The position numbers and the translations under genes were made by a program. The notes below the pieces were generated by a model. It did no database searches, was not told the origin of the DNA, and worked only from the letters and a program-made list of their open reading frames with translations. A stretch of 33,057 nt of DNA from Alistipes sp. (GTDB taxonomy: Bacteria > Bacteroidota > Bacteroidia > Bacteroidales > Rikenellaceae), in assembly GCA_017559615.1 (NCBI GenBank), contig JAFYRB010000107.1, positions 1-33,057 of the forward strand. Reading direction: 5' to 3'. Below are positions 15,495-23,801 of this stretch, one piece after another; position 1 is the stretch's first letter; each line of letters starts with the position of its first letter.

Positions 15495-15550
15495 CTTAAA
15501 AAATAGCAAATAAAATCTCTGAATCGCTATGAAATTAGAATATTTTATTG

Positions 15551-15558
15551 TACTTTTG
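15551..15558 (+). promoter_or_regulatory. -7 box for the TPR protein and RibH-like genes
   Basis: A perfect TACTTTTG about 58 bases upstream of the ATG at 15617; no clear -33 box. Confidence 0.55.
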
Positions 15559-15616
15559 CGGGTTGAATATCCGTAACAGAAGGAACAATATAAATAATTA
15601 AATACAAAAACTTATT

Positions 15617-16258
15617 ATGACAAACAAGGTTCAGACCCCAGAGACTGATATTATGGTCGAGACAAAGGGTAAGTTGGAGACATTCTTCGACAACTATGGT
15701 AACAAGGTTCTCAAGACTCTCGTAGCTATCACAATCATTGCAGTTGTTGCATTCGTTGTTGTTGGCTTGATGAAGAACCGCACACAGAAGCAGGAGGAGG
15801 CAGCACAGGCAGCTCTTACTGTTGCTATCACTACAGATGCAGAGGTCGAGGCATTCGTAGCTGTTGCTGACGAGTTCGCTGGCACAAAGGCTGCTAACAC
15901 AGCGGTTTATATGGCTGGTGCAAAGTACCTCGAGGCTGGTGATATGGAGAACGCAAAGGCTTACCTCGCAAAGTATGAGAACGCAGAGGGTGCTGCAGGT
16001 GAGATTATCAACGCTCTTGTATACACACTTCGTGGTGATGTAGCTGTTGAGGAGAACGACTTGCAGAGCGCTGCAGAGCTCTTCACAAAGGCTATGGAGG
16101 CAAGCGATGATATGTACACTGCCGAGAACGCTGCTCACAAGCTCGCGTTGGTTTACGCTGCTATGGGTGACCTTCAGAAGTTCTCTGAGACATACAAGAA
16201 TCTCATTGCTAAGTACCCAGAGCTTACAACTACTTACGCTAAGTTCATCGCAGAGTAA
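15617..16258 (+). CDS. membrane-anchored TPR protein (YfgM-like)
   Basis: A 213-residue protein with a short cytoplasmic N-terminus, one membrane segment at about 32-52, and an alpha-helical rest that reads as tetratricopeptide repeats (for example ANTAVYMAGAKYLEAGDMEN and AAELFTKAMEASDDMYTAEN). This layout is that of YfgM/TPR_21 proteins, which in E. coli associate with the Sec translocon and periplasmic chaperones; the role here is inferred. Codons are strongly biased, as in highly expressed genes. It is followed 24 bases later by the RibH-like gene, as is common for ribH in Bacteroides, and divergent from the lipoprotein-recF unit. Confidence 0.83.
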   Translation: MTNKVQTPETDIMVETKGKLETFFDNYGNKVLKTLVAITIIAVVAFVVVGLMKNRTQKQEEAAQAALTVAITTDAEVEAFVAVADEFAGTKAANTAVYMAGAKYLEAGDMENAKAYLAKYENAEGAAGEIINALVYTLRGDVAVEENDLQSAAELFTKAMEASDDMYTAENAAHKLALVYAAMGDLQKFSETYKNLIAKYPELTTTYAKFIAE

Positions 16259-16282
16259 TTAGCTCATTAAAAGTCCTTTACG

Positions 16283-16696
16283 ATGATTTCACAGCCGGCA
16301 TCGAATATGAAATTTGGCGTTGTTGTAGTCCGCGAATTCGAGGAGTACAACGCCCAGAACTTGATGCCTCTTGTTGATAGTCTGCAGATGTTGGGATGCA
16401 CCGACGATAATATCGTTGTTAAGTTTGTCCCTACGGCACACGATGTGGTTATCGCAACGCAGTTTATGGCGGAGTATACCGACGTAGATGGTGTGATAAT
16501 CCTCGCCCCACAAAACCGTATTATGGGAACTTTATCGGTTATGAACGGCATTGTTCAGATACAGATTCAGTGGAATATGGTTGTGGAGATTGGCGGTGTG
16601 GAGTGTGCCGAGAATATCGTGGATATGATAGTCTTGCAGAACGAGATGGAGATGGAGGCTCCCGAGAACCGAAATCCTCGCCTCAATCTATCGTAA
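16283..16696 (+). CDS. degenerate lumazine synthase (RibH-like) protein lacking the active site
   Basis: A 137-residue protein that aligns over its first two thirds with 6,7-dimethyl-8-ribityllumazine synthase: MKFGVVVVREF, DDNIVVKFVP, VVIATQFMAEYTDVDGVIIL. It occupies the place ribH usually has in Bacteroidales, after the TPR gene and near recF. The catalytic parts are gone. The substrate loop VPGAYE/VPGSFE reads VPTAHD. The region that should give GxxIxGxTxHF, with the catalytic His, reads APQNRIMGTLSVMN without His. The C-terminal RAGxxxGNKG segment is missing and replaced by an acidic tail. The frame is intact and well formed, so it is probably a working protein with another job, not a pseudogene. 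The start at 16283 is the first ATG; residue 9 (16307) is an alternative. Confidence 0.7.
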   Translation: MISQPASNMKFGVVVVREFEEYNAQNLMPLVDSLQMLGCTDDNIVVKFVPTAHDVVIATQFMAEYTDVDGVIILAPQNRIMGTLSVMNGIVQIQIQWNMVVEIGGVECAENIVDMIVLQNEMEMEAPENRNPRLNLS

Positions 16697-16725
16697 TTCG
16701 GAGTGAAGCGACTTTAGAATAAGAT

Positions 16726-16759
16726 ATGCCACCAATGGATAGCCCGTTGGTGGCATTTT
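16726..16759 (+). terminator. terminator after the RibH-like gene
   Basis: A 10-bp stem ATGCCACCAA (16726-16735) with TTGGTGGCAT (16747-16756) followed by TTT. Confidence 0.8.
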
Positions 16760-16799
16760 CGTTGATAAATATACATAGTATATTTTTAGGCGTAATTCG

Positions 16800-16829
16800 T
16801 TTGCGAATCGAGAAATTTTCGTACCTTTG
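16800..16829 (+). promoter_or_regulatory. promoter of the hydrolase-murF-ddl operon, leaderless or nearly so
   Basis: TTTG at 16800-16803, 18-base spacer, perfect TACCTTTG at 16822-16829, then five bases to the ATG at 16835. Confidence 0.75.
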
Positions 16830-16834
16830 CATTT

Positions 16835-17599
16835 ATGGATAAGCGTTATACATATAACTCCGTAGAACTCGCCTATAGTGTTGAGGGTGAGGGCGATGCG
16901 CTGTTGCTGCTTCACGGCTGGGGCTGCGATAGAAATATATGGAAGGCTACGGCAGAGTTTCTGCGCGATCATTTTATGGTTGTTGCGGTAGATTTTGCGG
17001 GCTTCGGTCAGAGCCAGGAACCTTGCGATGTGTGGGGTGTGGAGGAGTATACCCGCTCGGTGGAGGCGCTGGTTAAGGAGCTTGGTATCGAGCGCCCAAC
17101 GCTTGTCGGTCACTCGTTTGGTGGTCGTGTCTCGATTCTCTATGCCTCGCGTAACGAGGTGGCACGTGTGGTGCTTACCGATGCTGCGGGTGTTAAGCCA
17201 CGCCGCACGTTTGGCTACTATCGCAGGGTATATACCTATAAACTCCTGAAGCACGTGCTGCCAATCCTCATTGGAGAGAAGAAGGCGCAGATGCTCCTCG
17301 AGCAGCGCCGTAAGGCCTCGGCATCGTCGGACTACAACCGTGCTACGCCAATTATGCGAGCCATATTGTCGAAGTGTGTGAACGAGGACCTGTGTGAGTA
17401 TATGCCTCGCATCAAGGCTCCTGTATTGCTATTCTGGGGTGATAAGGATACCGCAACACCAATCTCTGATGCTCATAAGATGGAGCGCTTGATGCCTGAT
17501 GCAGGGTTGGTAGTTGCCCAAGGTGCAGGACACTTCGCAATGTTGGAGCAGCCCGAGTTGTGGCGCTTGTCGTTAACATCATTTCTTAAAATAGAGTAA
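16835..17599 (+). CDS. alpha/beta hydrolase
   Basis: A 254-residue alpha/beta hydrolase of the lipase/BioH/RsbQ-like class. Oxyanion-hole segment HGWG at 27-30, nucleophile Ser94 in GHSFGG, acid Asp205 in FWGDKD, base His233 in GAGHFAML: the triad is complete. No signal peptide; cytoplasmic. The substrate cannot be told from sequence. It is the first gene of a run with membrane MurF (three bases later) and Ddl, so a link to cell-wall metabolism is possible but unproven. The promoter box ends only five bases before the ATG. Confidence 0.9.
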   Translation: MDKRYTYNSVELAYSVEGEGDALLLLHGWGCDRNIWKATAEFLRDHFMVVAVDFAGFGQSQEPCDVWGVEEYTRSVEALVKELGIERPTLVGHSFGGRVSILYASRNEVARVVLTDAAGVKPRRTFGYYRRVYTYKLLKHVLPILIGEKKAQMLLEQRRKASASSDYNRATPIMRAILSKCVNEDLCEYMPRIKAPVLLFWGDKDTATPISDAHKMERLMPDAGLVVAQGAGHFAMLEQPELWRLSLTSFLKIE

Positions 17600-17602
17600 C
17601 CA

Positions 17603-19162
17603 ATGGCTGTCATATCGCATATCTTTGTTGTTGTGTGGCTCATCTATTTGTGGGCTACGATGCGCTACTCGGTGCAGATGTTCCAGCAGAACTCCTATCG
17701 TGTGGAGCGCTACAACCGCTGGCTCAAGCAGTCGGGCGAGTGGCACGGCCGTCCATATTTCATTGCTATCCTCTCGGCTATCCTCTTTAAGGAGGCTCCT
17801 CATTGGAGTGTCCTGGCTATCTTTGGGGCGTGGATGTTGGTTATCGCTATCGCGGAGTTCTCCATCAAGTATAAGCTCCCGCTGGTCTATACGATGCGTG
17901 TTAAGCGCCTTATAGCCACCCGATTGTTGATGACGTTTGCTATCGTTGCGCTTGTGCATCTATACGCTGCGGAGTACACCCTTACGGCTATGATGCTCCT
18001 CACGTTCGACTACTGGACTATCATCGCTAATGCCATAAATAAGCCTTTGGAGGCGGCTATCACACGCTGGTACTACAACGATGCCAAGCGCAGGCTGCGT
18101 GCTATGCCTAACCTCAAAATCATAGGTATTACGGGTAGTTTCGGCAAGACCTCTACGAAGCACTTCCTCTATCGTCTGCTCTCGGAGCGCTATAACGTAC
18201 TGATGACTCCTGGTAACTTCAACACTACGCTGGGTGTGGTGCGTACCGTCCGCGAACACCTCAAGCCTCACCACGAGGTCTTTATTGTGGAGATGGGCGC
18301 CAAGCAGCGTGGTGATATTAAGGAGATTTGCGACTTGGTGATGCCACAGATGGGTATCGTAACCTCGGTGGGTGAGATGCACTTGGAGACCTTTGGCTCT
18401 ATCGAGGGCGTGGCACGTACGAAGTTCGAACTTATAGAGGCTCTTCCAGAGGGTGGCGTAGGTGTTGTAAACCTCGATTCGGAGGCGGCACGAAAGTACA
18501 TCGCGGAGAGTGGGCTAAAGGTTACAACCTATGGCGTTGAGAGCGAGGATGCCGATTATCGTGCCGTGGATGTAGCCTACTCGGAGATTGAGACACGCTT
18601 TGCGGTGGAGCATCACGACGCAAAGGATGAGGGCTATGCTACGCATATCTTGGGACGCGGAAATATCCTCAATATCACTGCGGCATTGGCTATTGCCGAG
18701 GCTATGGGCGTGGGCGCTGAGTCACGCCGCCGCGCCGTGCGACAGATTGAGCAGGTGGAGCATCGCCTCAGTATGCGCCGTCAGGGAGGTATCACAATCC
18801 TTGACGATGCCTATAACTCCAACCCTACGGGTGCGAAGATGGCTCTTGAGGTGTTGTCGGGCTTCGAGACCTCGGGTGCGCGCTATGTCGTTACGCCAGG
18901 TTTCGTGGAGATGGGTGCCAAGCAGTATGAGAATAACAGGGCCTTTGGCGTGGATATCGCGCAGTCGAAGGCCGATAGGGTATATGTCGTAAACGAGGTT
19001 AACCGCGCGGCTATCTGCGAAGGTCTTCTTAAGGGTGGCTATTCGGAGGATAGGATAACTGCGGTGGCATCGTTTAGCGAGGCTATGGCAGAGCTTCAGC
19101 CACGTCTTAAGGTGGGCGATGTGGTGTTGTACGAAAACGACCTGCCCGACTCATTTAAGTAA
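17603..19162 (+). CDS. murF: membrane-anchored MurF-like Mur ligase
   Basis: A 519-residue protein with four hydrophobic segments in the first 145 residues (about 4-20, 52-62, 68-86, 107-145) and then a Mur ligase: ATP loop ITGSFGKTST 176-185, FNTTLGVV, EMGAKQRGDIKEI, LDSEAARKY, LDDAYNSNP and a C-terminal ligase domain. The closest Mur ligase is MurF, which adds D-Ala-D-Ala to the UDP-MurNAc-tripeptide; the gene directly downstream, ddl, makes that dipeptide. MurF from E. coli is soluble and about 450 residues; this version carries a membrane part in place of most of the UMP-binding N-domain, so it could instead act on a lipid-linked or other precursor. MurF is the best guess from context. 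Confidence 0.82.
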   Translation: MAVISHIFVVVWLIYLWATMRYSVQMFQQNSYRVERYNRWLKQSGEWHGRPYFIAILSAILFKEAPHWSVLAIFGAWMLVIAIAEFSIKYKLPLVYTMRVKRLIATRLLMTFAIVALVHLYAAEYTLTAMMLLTFDYWTIIANAINKPLEAAITRWYYNDAKRRLRAMPNLKIIGITGSFGKTSTKHFLYRLLSERYNVLMTPGNFNTTLGVVRTVREHLKPHHEVFIVEMGAKQRGDIKEICDLVMPQMGIVTSVGEMHLETFGSIEGVARTKFELIEALPEGGVGVVNLDSEAARKYIAESGLKVTTYGVESEDADYRAVDVAYSEIETRFAVEHHDAKDEGYATHILGRGNILNITAALAIAEAMGVGAESRRRAVRQIEQVEHRLSMRRQGGITILDDAYNSNPTGAKMALEVLSGFETSGARYVVTPGFVEMGAKQYENNRAFGVDIAQSKADRVYVVNEVNRAAICEGLLKGGYSEDRITAVASFSEAMAELQPRLKVGDVVLYENDLPDSFK

Positions 19163-19184
19163 CTATTAAACAAGCTATATAGAG

Positions 19185-20381
19185 ATGAAAATCAACGTAG
19201 GTGTAATTTTCGGAGGTCGCTCCGTAGAGAATGAGATTTCTGTAATCACAGCAGCGCAGACTATGGCGGCTATGAACACAGAGAAGTATAATATCGTACC
19301 TATCTATATTTCGAAGGAGGGACGCTGGTACTCGGGTGATAAGCTCCGCACGACGGATAACTATCGTGATATGAAGGCTCTGTTGGAGAGCGTTGAGGAG
19401 GTTTACTTCCGCCCTGTGTATGGAGATAACAACCTCTACCGTGTGCGTAAGCCACTCTTTGGTAGCAGTGTTCTTACCACTATCGACGTAATCCTTCCAG
19501 CTCTGCACGGCACCTCGGGTGAGGATGGTTCGTTCCAGGGCCTTATCGAGATGACAGGTATTCCTTATGCTTGTCCAAATCCTTTGGCTTCGGCAAATGG
19601 TATGGATAAGATTACTATGAAGATGATTCTCAAGGAGAGTGGCATTCCTGTTGTTGACTACGCTTGGTTCTCGGATAAGGAGTGGTTGTCGGAGCGTGAG
19701 GCGTGTATCGAGCGTGCCGAGAAGCTAAACTACCCACTTATCGTTAAGCCTGCAAACCTCGGCTCGAGTGTCGGTATCAAGGCTGTGCATAACCGCGAGG
19801 AGCTTATCGAGGCTACGGACAACGCTATTAAGTACTCGAAGCGCGTTATCGTGGAGACTCTTATCGAGCGCCTTAAGGAGATTAACTGCTCGGTATTGGG
19901 CGACTACTATGACTGCGAGGCTTCGGTATGTGAGGCACCAGTACGTTCGGGTGAGATTCTCAGCTACGAGGATAAGTATCTCGGTGGCGGTAAGAATAAG
20001 CCTTCGGAGGGTATGCACTCTACCGTTCGTGAGATTCCTGCTCGCTTGCCAGAGGATGTTACGGAGTTTATCCGCACTACGGCGTGCAAGACCTTCCGAG
20101 TGTTGGCTTGCGATGGCGTGTCGCGTATCGACTTTATGATTGACGAGGCTACGGGAGGCATCTACGTGAATGAGATTAACACCATCCCTGGCTCGTTGTC
20201 GTTCTACTTGTGGGAGGCTACGGGTATTAAGTTCGACGAGCTTGTAGACCGCCTTATCGCTATTGCCTTCAAGCGCAAGCGCGACTCGGAGTTCAAGACC
20301 ACAAGCTACTCGGAGAATATCTTTGCTTACCAGGCCAAGCACGGTGCGAAACTTGGTGGAGCAAAGGGTAGCAAAAACTAA
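19185..20381 (+). CDS. ddl: D-alanine--D-alanine ligase
   Basis: Ddl joins two D-alanines with ATP for peptidoglycan synthesis. In the 398-residue product: GGRSVENEIS at 10-19 (first D-Ala), HGTSGEDGSFQG 108-119, ATP-grasp KPANLGSSVGI 188-198, RIDFM 314-318, and metal/ATP site NEINTIPGS 329-337. It is longer than DdlB because of extra residues in the N-terminal domain and a polar C-terminal tail of about 30 residues ending GAKGSKN. It follows the membrane MurF after 22 bases. A relaxed specificity (D-Ala-D-Lac or D-Ser) cannot be judged from the visible motifs; D-Ala-D-Ala is the default reading. Confidence 0.92.
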   Translation: MKINVGVIFGGRSVENEISVITAAQTMAAMNTEKYNIVPIYISKEGRWYSGDKLRTTDNYRDMKALLESVEEVYFRPVYGDNNLYRVRKPLFGSSVLTTIDVILPALHGTSGEDGSFQGLIEMTGIPYACPNPLASANGMDKITMKMILKESGIPVVDYAWFSDKEWLSEREACIERAEKLNYPLIVKPANLGSSVGIKAVHNREELIEATDNAIKYSKRVIVETLIERLKEINCSVLGDYYDCEASVCEAPVRSGEILSYEDKYLGGGKNKPSEGMHSTVREIPARLPEDVTEFIRTTACKTFRVLACDGVSRIDFMIDEATGGIYVNEINTIPGSLSFYLWEATGIKFDELVDRLIAIAFKRKRDSEFKTTSYSENIFAYQAKHGAKLGGAKGSKN

Positions 20382-20398
20382 TTTTAAAGCCTAAAACT

Positions 20399-21169
20399 AT
20401 GACTTCATTATACGATAACATAATCTTTGGCCCTATACGCTCACGCCGCTTGGGTTTGTCGTTGGGTGTCAATCTTTTGCCTATCGAGAGCAAACTATGT
20501 AGCTTCGACTGCATATACTGCGAGTGTGGCTGGAATGCCGACCATCCTGGCAAGCGTCGCTTCAATGCTCGTGAGGATGTGCGTGCAATGCTCGATGAGG
20601 TGCTTCAGAAGATGGTTGGCGTGGGTACGCCTCCCGATGTAATCACCTTTGCGGGTAATGGCGAGCCTACGATGCACCCCGACTTCGAGGCGATTATCGA
20701 TGATACTATCGCACTTCGCGATAAGCACTGCCCAAATGCCAAGGTGTCGGTGTTGTCGAACGCTACGCAGATTCACCGCGAGGATGTTCGCCGTGCGCTC
20801 GGACGTGTCGATAACAATATCCTTAAACTCGACTCGGCTTTCGACGAGACGGTGCAGTTGGTAAATAAACCACAGGGTGCCTACACCGTAGCCCGTACCG
20901 TAGAACTTCTGAAGGCCTTCGATGGCGAGTTTATCTTGCAGACGATGTTCCTTCGTGGCGAGTACCTCGGAAAGCGCGTGGATAACACCACCGAGGAGGA
21001 GGTTACGGCGTGGTTGAAGCTTGTCGAGGAGATGCACCCAAAGCGTGTTATGGTATATTCGTTGGACCGTGACACCCCTTGCCAGACCCTCGAGAAGGTG
21101 GAGCGTGAGGAGTTGCAGCGTATCGCGGAGCGTGTTGCGGCGCTCGGCATAGAGTGTTCAGTAGCGTAA
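20399..21169 (+). CDS. radical SAM protein
   Basis: A 256-residue radical SAM enzyme of the COG0731-like short class. Iron-sulfur cluster cysteines are Cys34, Cys38 and Cys41 in LCSFDCIYCECGW, with Cys43 just after. The SAM-binding Gly-Glu motif is FAGNGEPTMHP, followed by strands VSVLSNAT and NILKLDSAF. There is no obvious second-cluster domain. Substrate unknown; tRNA or protein modification is a possibility for the class. It lies 17 bases after ddl and 24 bases before the DUF3127 gene in the same likely operon. Confidence 0.9.
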   Translation: MTSLYDNIIFGPIRSRRLGLSLGVNLLPIESKLCSFDCIYCECGWNADHPGKRRFNAREDVRAMLDEVLQKMVGVGTPPDVITFAGNGEPTMHPDFEAIIDDTIALRDKHCPNAKVSVLSNATQIHREDVRRALGRVDNNILKLDSAFDETVQLVNKPQGAYTVARTVELLKAFDGEFILQTMFLRGEYLGKRVDNTTEEEVTAWLKLVEEMHPKRVMVYSLDRDTPCQTLEKVEREELQRIAERVAALGIECSVA

Positions 21170-21193
21170 ATAATTAAAACTTAAGAGATAAAT

Positions 21194-21562
21194 ATGGAAT
21201 TTGTAGGTAAGGTATTGGAGATTCTCCCACCCGTAACGGGCCAGTCGGCACGTGGCACGTGGGAGCGTCAGACCGTAGTCTTCGAGCAGGCTAACAAGCA
21301 GTTTGGTAAGGAGATTGCAGTGACGTTTATGAATAAGGGACAGGATGTTGCGATGTTGCGCGTTGGCGAGAGCTACACCGTGTCGTTCGACATCGAGTCA
21401 CGTAAGTATATGGATAAGTGGTACACCGACGTACGTGCTTGGCGTGTGCAGCCACAGCAGGCACAGGCGCAGCCTCCACAGCAGGATATGCCTCCATTTA
21501 TGGAGGAGCCACAGGCCTCGTACTCTGCAGGTGCTGGCGTTGTGGATGATATCCCATTTTAG
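21194..21562 (+). CDS. DUF3127 protein with SSB-like C-terminal tip
   Basis: A 122-residue protein of family DUF3127, found mainly in Bacteroidetes and thought to have an OB-like fold. Residues 1-88 are mostly beta strands (MEFVGKVLEILPP, RQTVVFEQAN, IAVTFMNKGQDV, VGESYTVSFDIESR, WYTDVRAWRV). They are followed by a flexible Gln/Pro-rich linker and an acidic end VDDIPF (117-122). That end is the peptide that single-stranded DNA binding proteins use to recruit repair proteins, and the true SSB in this window ends in a similar DDLPF. A role in single-strand DNA metabolism is a reasonable inference, unproven. Last gene of the hydrolase-murF-ddl run; a perfect terminator follows. Confidence 0.85.
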   Translation: MEFVGKVLEILPPVTGQSARGTWERQTVVFEQANKQFGKEIAVTFMNKGQDVAMLRVGESYTVSFDIESRKYMDKWYTDVRAWRVQPQQAQAQPPQQDMPPFMEEPQASYSAGAGVVDDIPF

Positions 21563-21575
21563 TCGATTAGTACAT

Positions 21576-21619
21576 AATAAAGAAGAGGGCCTATCTACGG
21601 ATAAGCCCTCTTCTTTATT
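21576..21619. terminator. bidirectional terminator, 15-bp perfect stem
   Basis: AATAAAGAAGAGGGC (21576-21590) pairs perfectly with GCCCTCTTCTTTATT (21605-21619), A-rich before and T-rich after. It lies between the convergent DUF3127 and acyl-CoA synthetase genes. Confidence 0.92.
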
Positions 21620-21635
21620 GTCCCTTTCCTCTGAT

Positions 21636-23339
21636 TTAGTTGAGGTTAAGGCGCTCTGCGCTATATAGGTAACGCTTGATACTGCGCTTTGGAGTCTTAA
21701 CAAACTCCTCGCGGTGGATTACGATATTAGAAACCTTCTCGTATGAGGCAACCATATTGTTAAGCTGCTCGAGATTCTTGTTCATAATCTCCTGCAAGTT
21801 GTCGAGGTTGACGCCCTCGGCATTAGCCAACTCATAGTCAGGTACTACCAACGCAGTAAGGCGACCATTATTCTCGATAACCAACGACTCGGCAACCATA
21901 TAGAGGTTGTTCAAGCGCTCCTCAATCTCCTCTGGGTAGATATTCTGTCCCGAGCCAGAGAGAATCATAGTCTTGCAACGACCACGGATGTAGAGCGTAC
22001 CATCCTCCTCCATAGTACACATATCGCCAGTGCGCAACCAGCCATCCTCATCCAACACAGCATTTGTAGCCTCCTCGTTTTTGTAGTAGCCCTTCATAAC
22101 GTGCTCACCACGTACCAACAACTCACCAGGGATGTTCTGTGGGTCGCGCGACATAATCTTCGACTCGAAGAGGTACGATGGAAGAATCTTACCACACGAG
22201 CCGAGTTTGAAGTACTGTGGAAGCTCGAAGCTGATAAGTGGACCACACTCGGTCATACCGTAACCTACCGTAAGTGGGAACTTGATAGTGCGGAGGAACT
22301 CCTCGGTCTCGCCGTTGATGGCAGCACCACCAACGATGAATATCTCTACGCAACCACCAAACTGCTCCATAAGCTTTGCGCGGATAGTAGAGTAGATTGC
22401 GGTATTGATAAGTGGAATACGCATCGCGATACTCATAGGGCCCTTCTCCAACAATGGAAGGATGCTCTTGCGATACACTTTCTCAAGGATAAGAGGCACT
22501 GAGCATACGATGTTAGGACGTGTAGTCTTCATAGCCTCGATAAGAATCTTTGGCGATGGGATACGGCCCAAGAGTGTGATGTGTGCGCCACACGCCAAAG
22601 GTGCGAGGAAGTCGAAGGTACAGCCATAGGCGTGTGCCAATGGTAGGAACGAGAGTGTGCGACCACCCTTACGGAAGTAATGCTCGCCAGTGTCAGGGTT
22701 CTCCATATCCATCGCGAAGCCTACGTTACCTGTAAGGTTGTTTACGGTGAGCATAACACCCTTCGACGAGCCTGTTGTACCCGAAGTGTAGTTGAGCAAG
22801 CATACCTCGTCGTTGCCAATCTCTGGGTACTTAATATCCTCTATGCTAAAGCCACGTGGGTATGCCTCGCGGTAGTGTGAGAGGATGTTCTTCATATATG
22901 AAGTGAGCTTATCGCCCTGCTTCTCGTAGATAACGTGGTAGTCGGTGAGTGAGAATACGGCGTCGATGCCTGGAATCTGATCACCCTCGATATCATCCCA
23001 GAAGTTATCGCCCAAGAACAAAAGCTTACTCTCCGAGTGGTTTACGATGTTGATAACGTCATTAGGGTTGAAATCCTGAAGAATTGGCACGATGATAGCG
23101 CCATAGGTAATAGTTGCAATATAGCTAATACACCAGCGGGTGTTGTTACGGCCAATAAGTGCGATTTTATCACCCTTCTCGATGCCAGCCTCCTTGAACA
23201 TAAGGTGAAGCTTGGCAACCTCCTTTGCTACCTCATAGTATGAGAATGTCTCGCCCTTGAAGTAGTCGGTAAGAGCAGACATCTCGCGGTTGTTGCGAAA
23301 ACTCTGCTCGTAAAGCTTAATTAAGTTTCTCTCTAACAT
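21636..23339 (-). CDS. AMP-forming long-chain acyl-CoA synthetase
   Basis: A 567-residue member of the ANL (AMP-forming) superfamily, best fitting long-chain fatty acid-CoA ligase, which activates fatty acids via an acyl-adenylate. Motifs: P-loop YTSGTTGSSKG 184-194, FLPLAHAYG, VGYGMTECGP (A5), GWLRTGD (A7), GRCKTMILSGSGQNIYPEEIE (hinge region, positions about 455-475) and the catalytic Lys in TPKRSIKRYLY near the C-terminus. Chain length preference is not visible. It has its own TATCTTTG box about 36 bases upstream of the ATG and converges on DUF3127 across a shared terminator. Confidence 0.92.
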   Translation of the reverse strand: MLERNLIKLYEQSFRNNREMSALTDYFKGETFSYYEVAKEVAKLHLMFKEAGIEKGDKIALIGRNNTRWCISYIATITYGAIIVPILQDFNPNDVINIVNHSESKLLFLGDNFWDDIEGDQIPGIDAVFSLTDYHVIYEKQGDKLTSYMKNILSHYREAYPRGFSIEDIKYPEIGNDEVCLLNYTSGTTGSSKGVMLTVNNLTGNVGFAMDMENPDTGEHYFRKGGRTLSFLPLAHAYGCTFDFLAPLACGAHITLLGRIPSPKILIEAMKTTRPNIVCSVPLILEKVYRKSILPLLEKGPMSIAMRIPLINTAIYSTIRAKLMEQFGGCVEIFIVGGAAINGETEEFLRTIKFPLTVGYGMTECGPLISFELPQYFKLGSCGKILPSYLFESKIMSRDPQNIPGELLVRGEHVMKGYYKNEEATNAVLDEDGWLRTGDMCTMEEDGTLYIRGRCKTMILSGSGQNIYPEEIEERLNNLYMVAESLVIENNGRLTALVVPDYELANAEGVNLDNLQEIMNKNLEQLNNMVASYEKVSNIVIHREEFVKTPKRSIKRYLYSAERLNLN

Positions 23340-23658
23340 AATCTATTTCGTTTTGTAACGAGTCACATAATGATGCAAAGATAGGCATTTTTTGTGAGCT
23401 TTAGAAATTTTCAACCGATTTTCTCATCGTCAAAGTGCTTTGAAGGTGCGAGACTATTGTGTAATATGCTGATAATTACCGATGTATGGCGGTTTGCGGA
23501 GATTCTATTTTTGTAGTAAATTTTTCTACAATAGGGTAGGCCTTGAAACGCGAATATTAAAAAAAGATTGAATGGGATATCTTTTTGTGGATAATCATTG
23601 GTAATATTCAAAATAATTCTTATCTTTGTGTTTCCGAATAGTTGTAGGATAGGATTTT
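23340..23658. other. intergenic region between acyl-CoA synthetase and tRNA-Arg
   Basis: About 320 AT-rich bases. On the minus strand a TATCTTTG box (23383-23376, with a GAAA match to the reverse of the -33 box at 23404-23407) serves the synthetase gene. On the plus strand ATTG at 23597-23600 and TATCTTTG at 23621-23628 serve the tRNA. I see no convincing gene in the rest. Confidence 0.6.
23597..23628 (+). promoter_or_regulatory. promoter of tRNA-Arg
   Basis: ATTG at 23597-23600, 20-base spacer, perfect TATCTTTG at 23621-23628, 30 bases upstream of the mature tRNA 5' end. Confidence 0.65.
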
Positions 23659-23730
23659 GGCTCTTTAGTTCAAGGGATAGAACGAAGGTTTCCTAAACCT
23701 TAAATCCGGGTTCGAGTCCCGGAGGGGCTA
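23659..23730 (+). tRNA. tRNA-Arg (anticodon CCT)
   Basis: Full cloverleaf: acceptor GGCTCTT with AGGGGCT (several G-U pairs), D arm GTTC/GAAC, anticodon stem AAGGT/ACCTT with loop TTCCTAA and anticodon CCT at 23692-23694, variable loop of four, T arm CCGGG-TTCGAGT-CCCGG, discriminator A at 23730. The CCA end is not encoded. It reads the rare AGG codon. A terminator hairpin follows within five bases. Confidence 0.95.
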
Positions 23731-23734
23731 CTAA

Positions 23735-23768
23735 AAAAGCATCGGCATTATCGTGTGCCGATGCTTTT
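23735..23768. terminator. bidirectional terminator between tRNA-Arg and ispD
   Basis: A perfect 13-bp stem AAAAGCATCGGCA (23735-23747) with TGCCGATGCTTTT (23756-23768), A-rich on one side and T-rich on the other, serving both convergent units. Confidence 0.92.
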
Positions 23769-23801
23769 CTGTTTTTGTGATAGGATATTACGACTGCGCT
23801 T

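Noticed and set aside
23411..23611. 66-codon minus-strand frame upstream of the tRNA
   Set aside because: Lies in AT-rich promoter DNA, covers part of the -33 region and has no family features.
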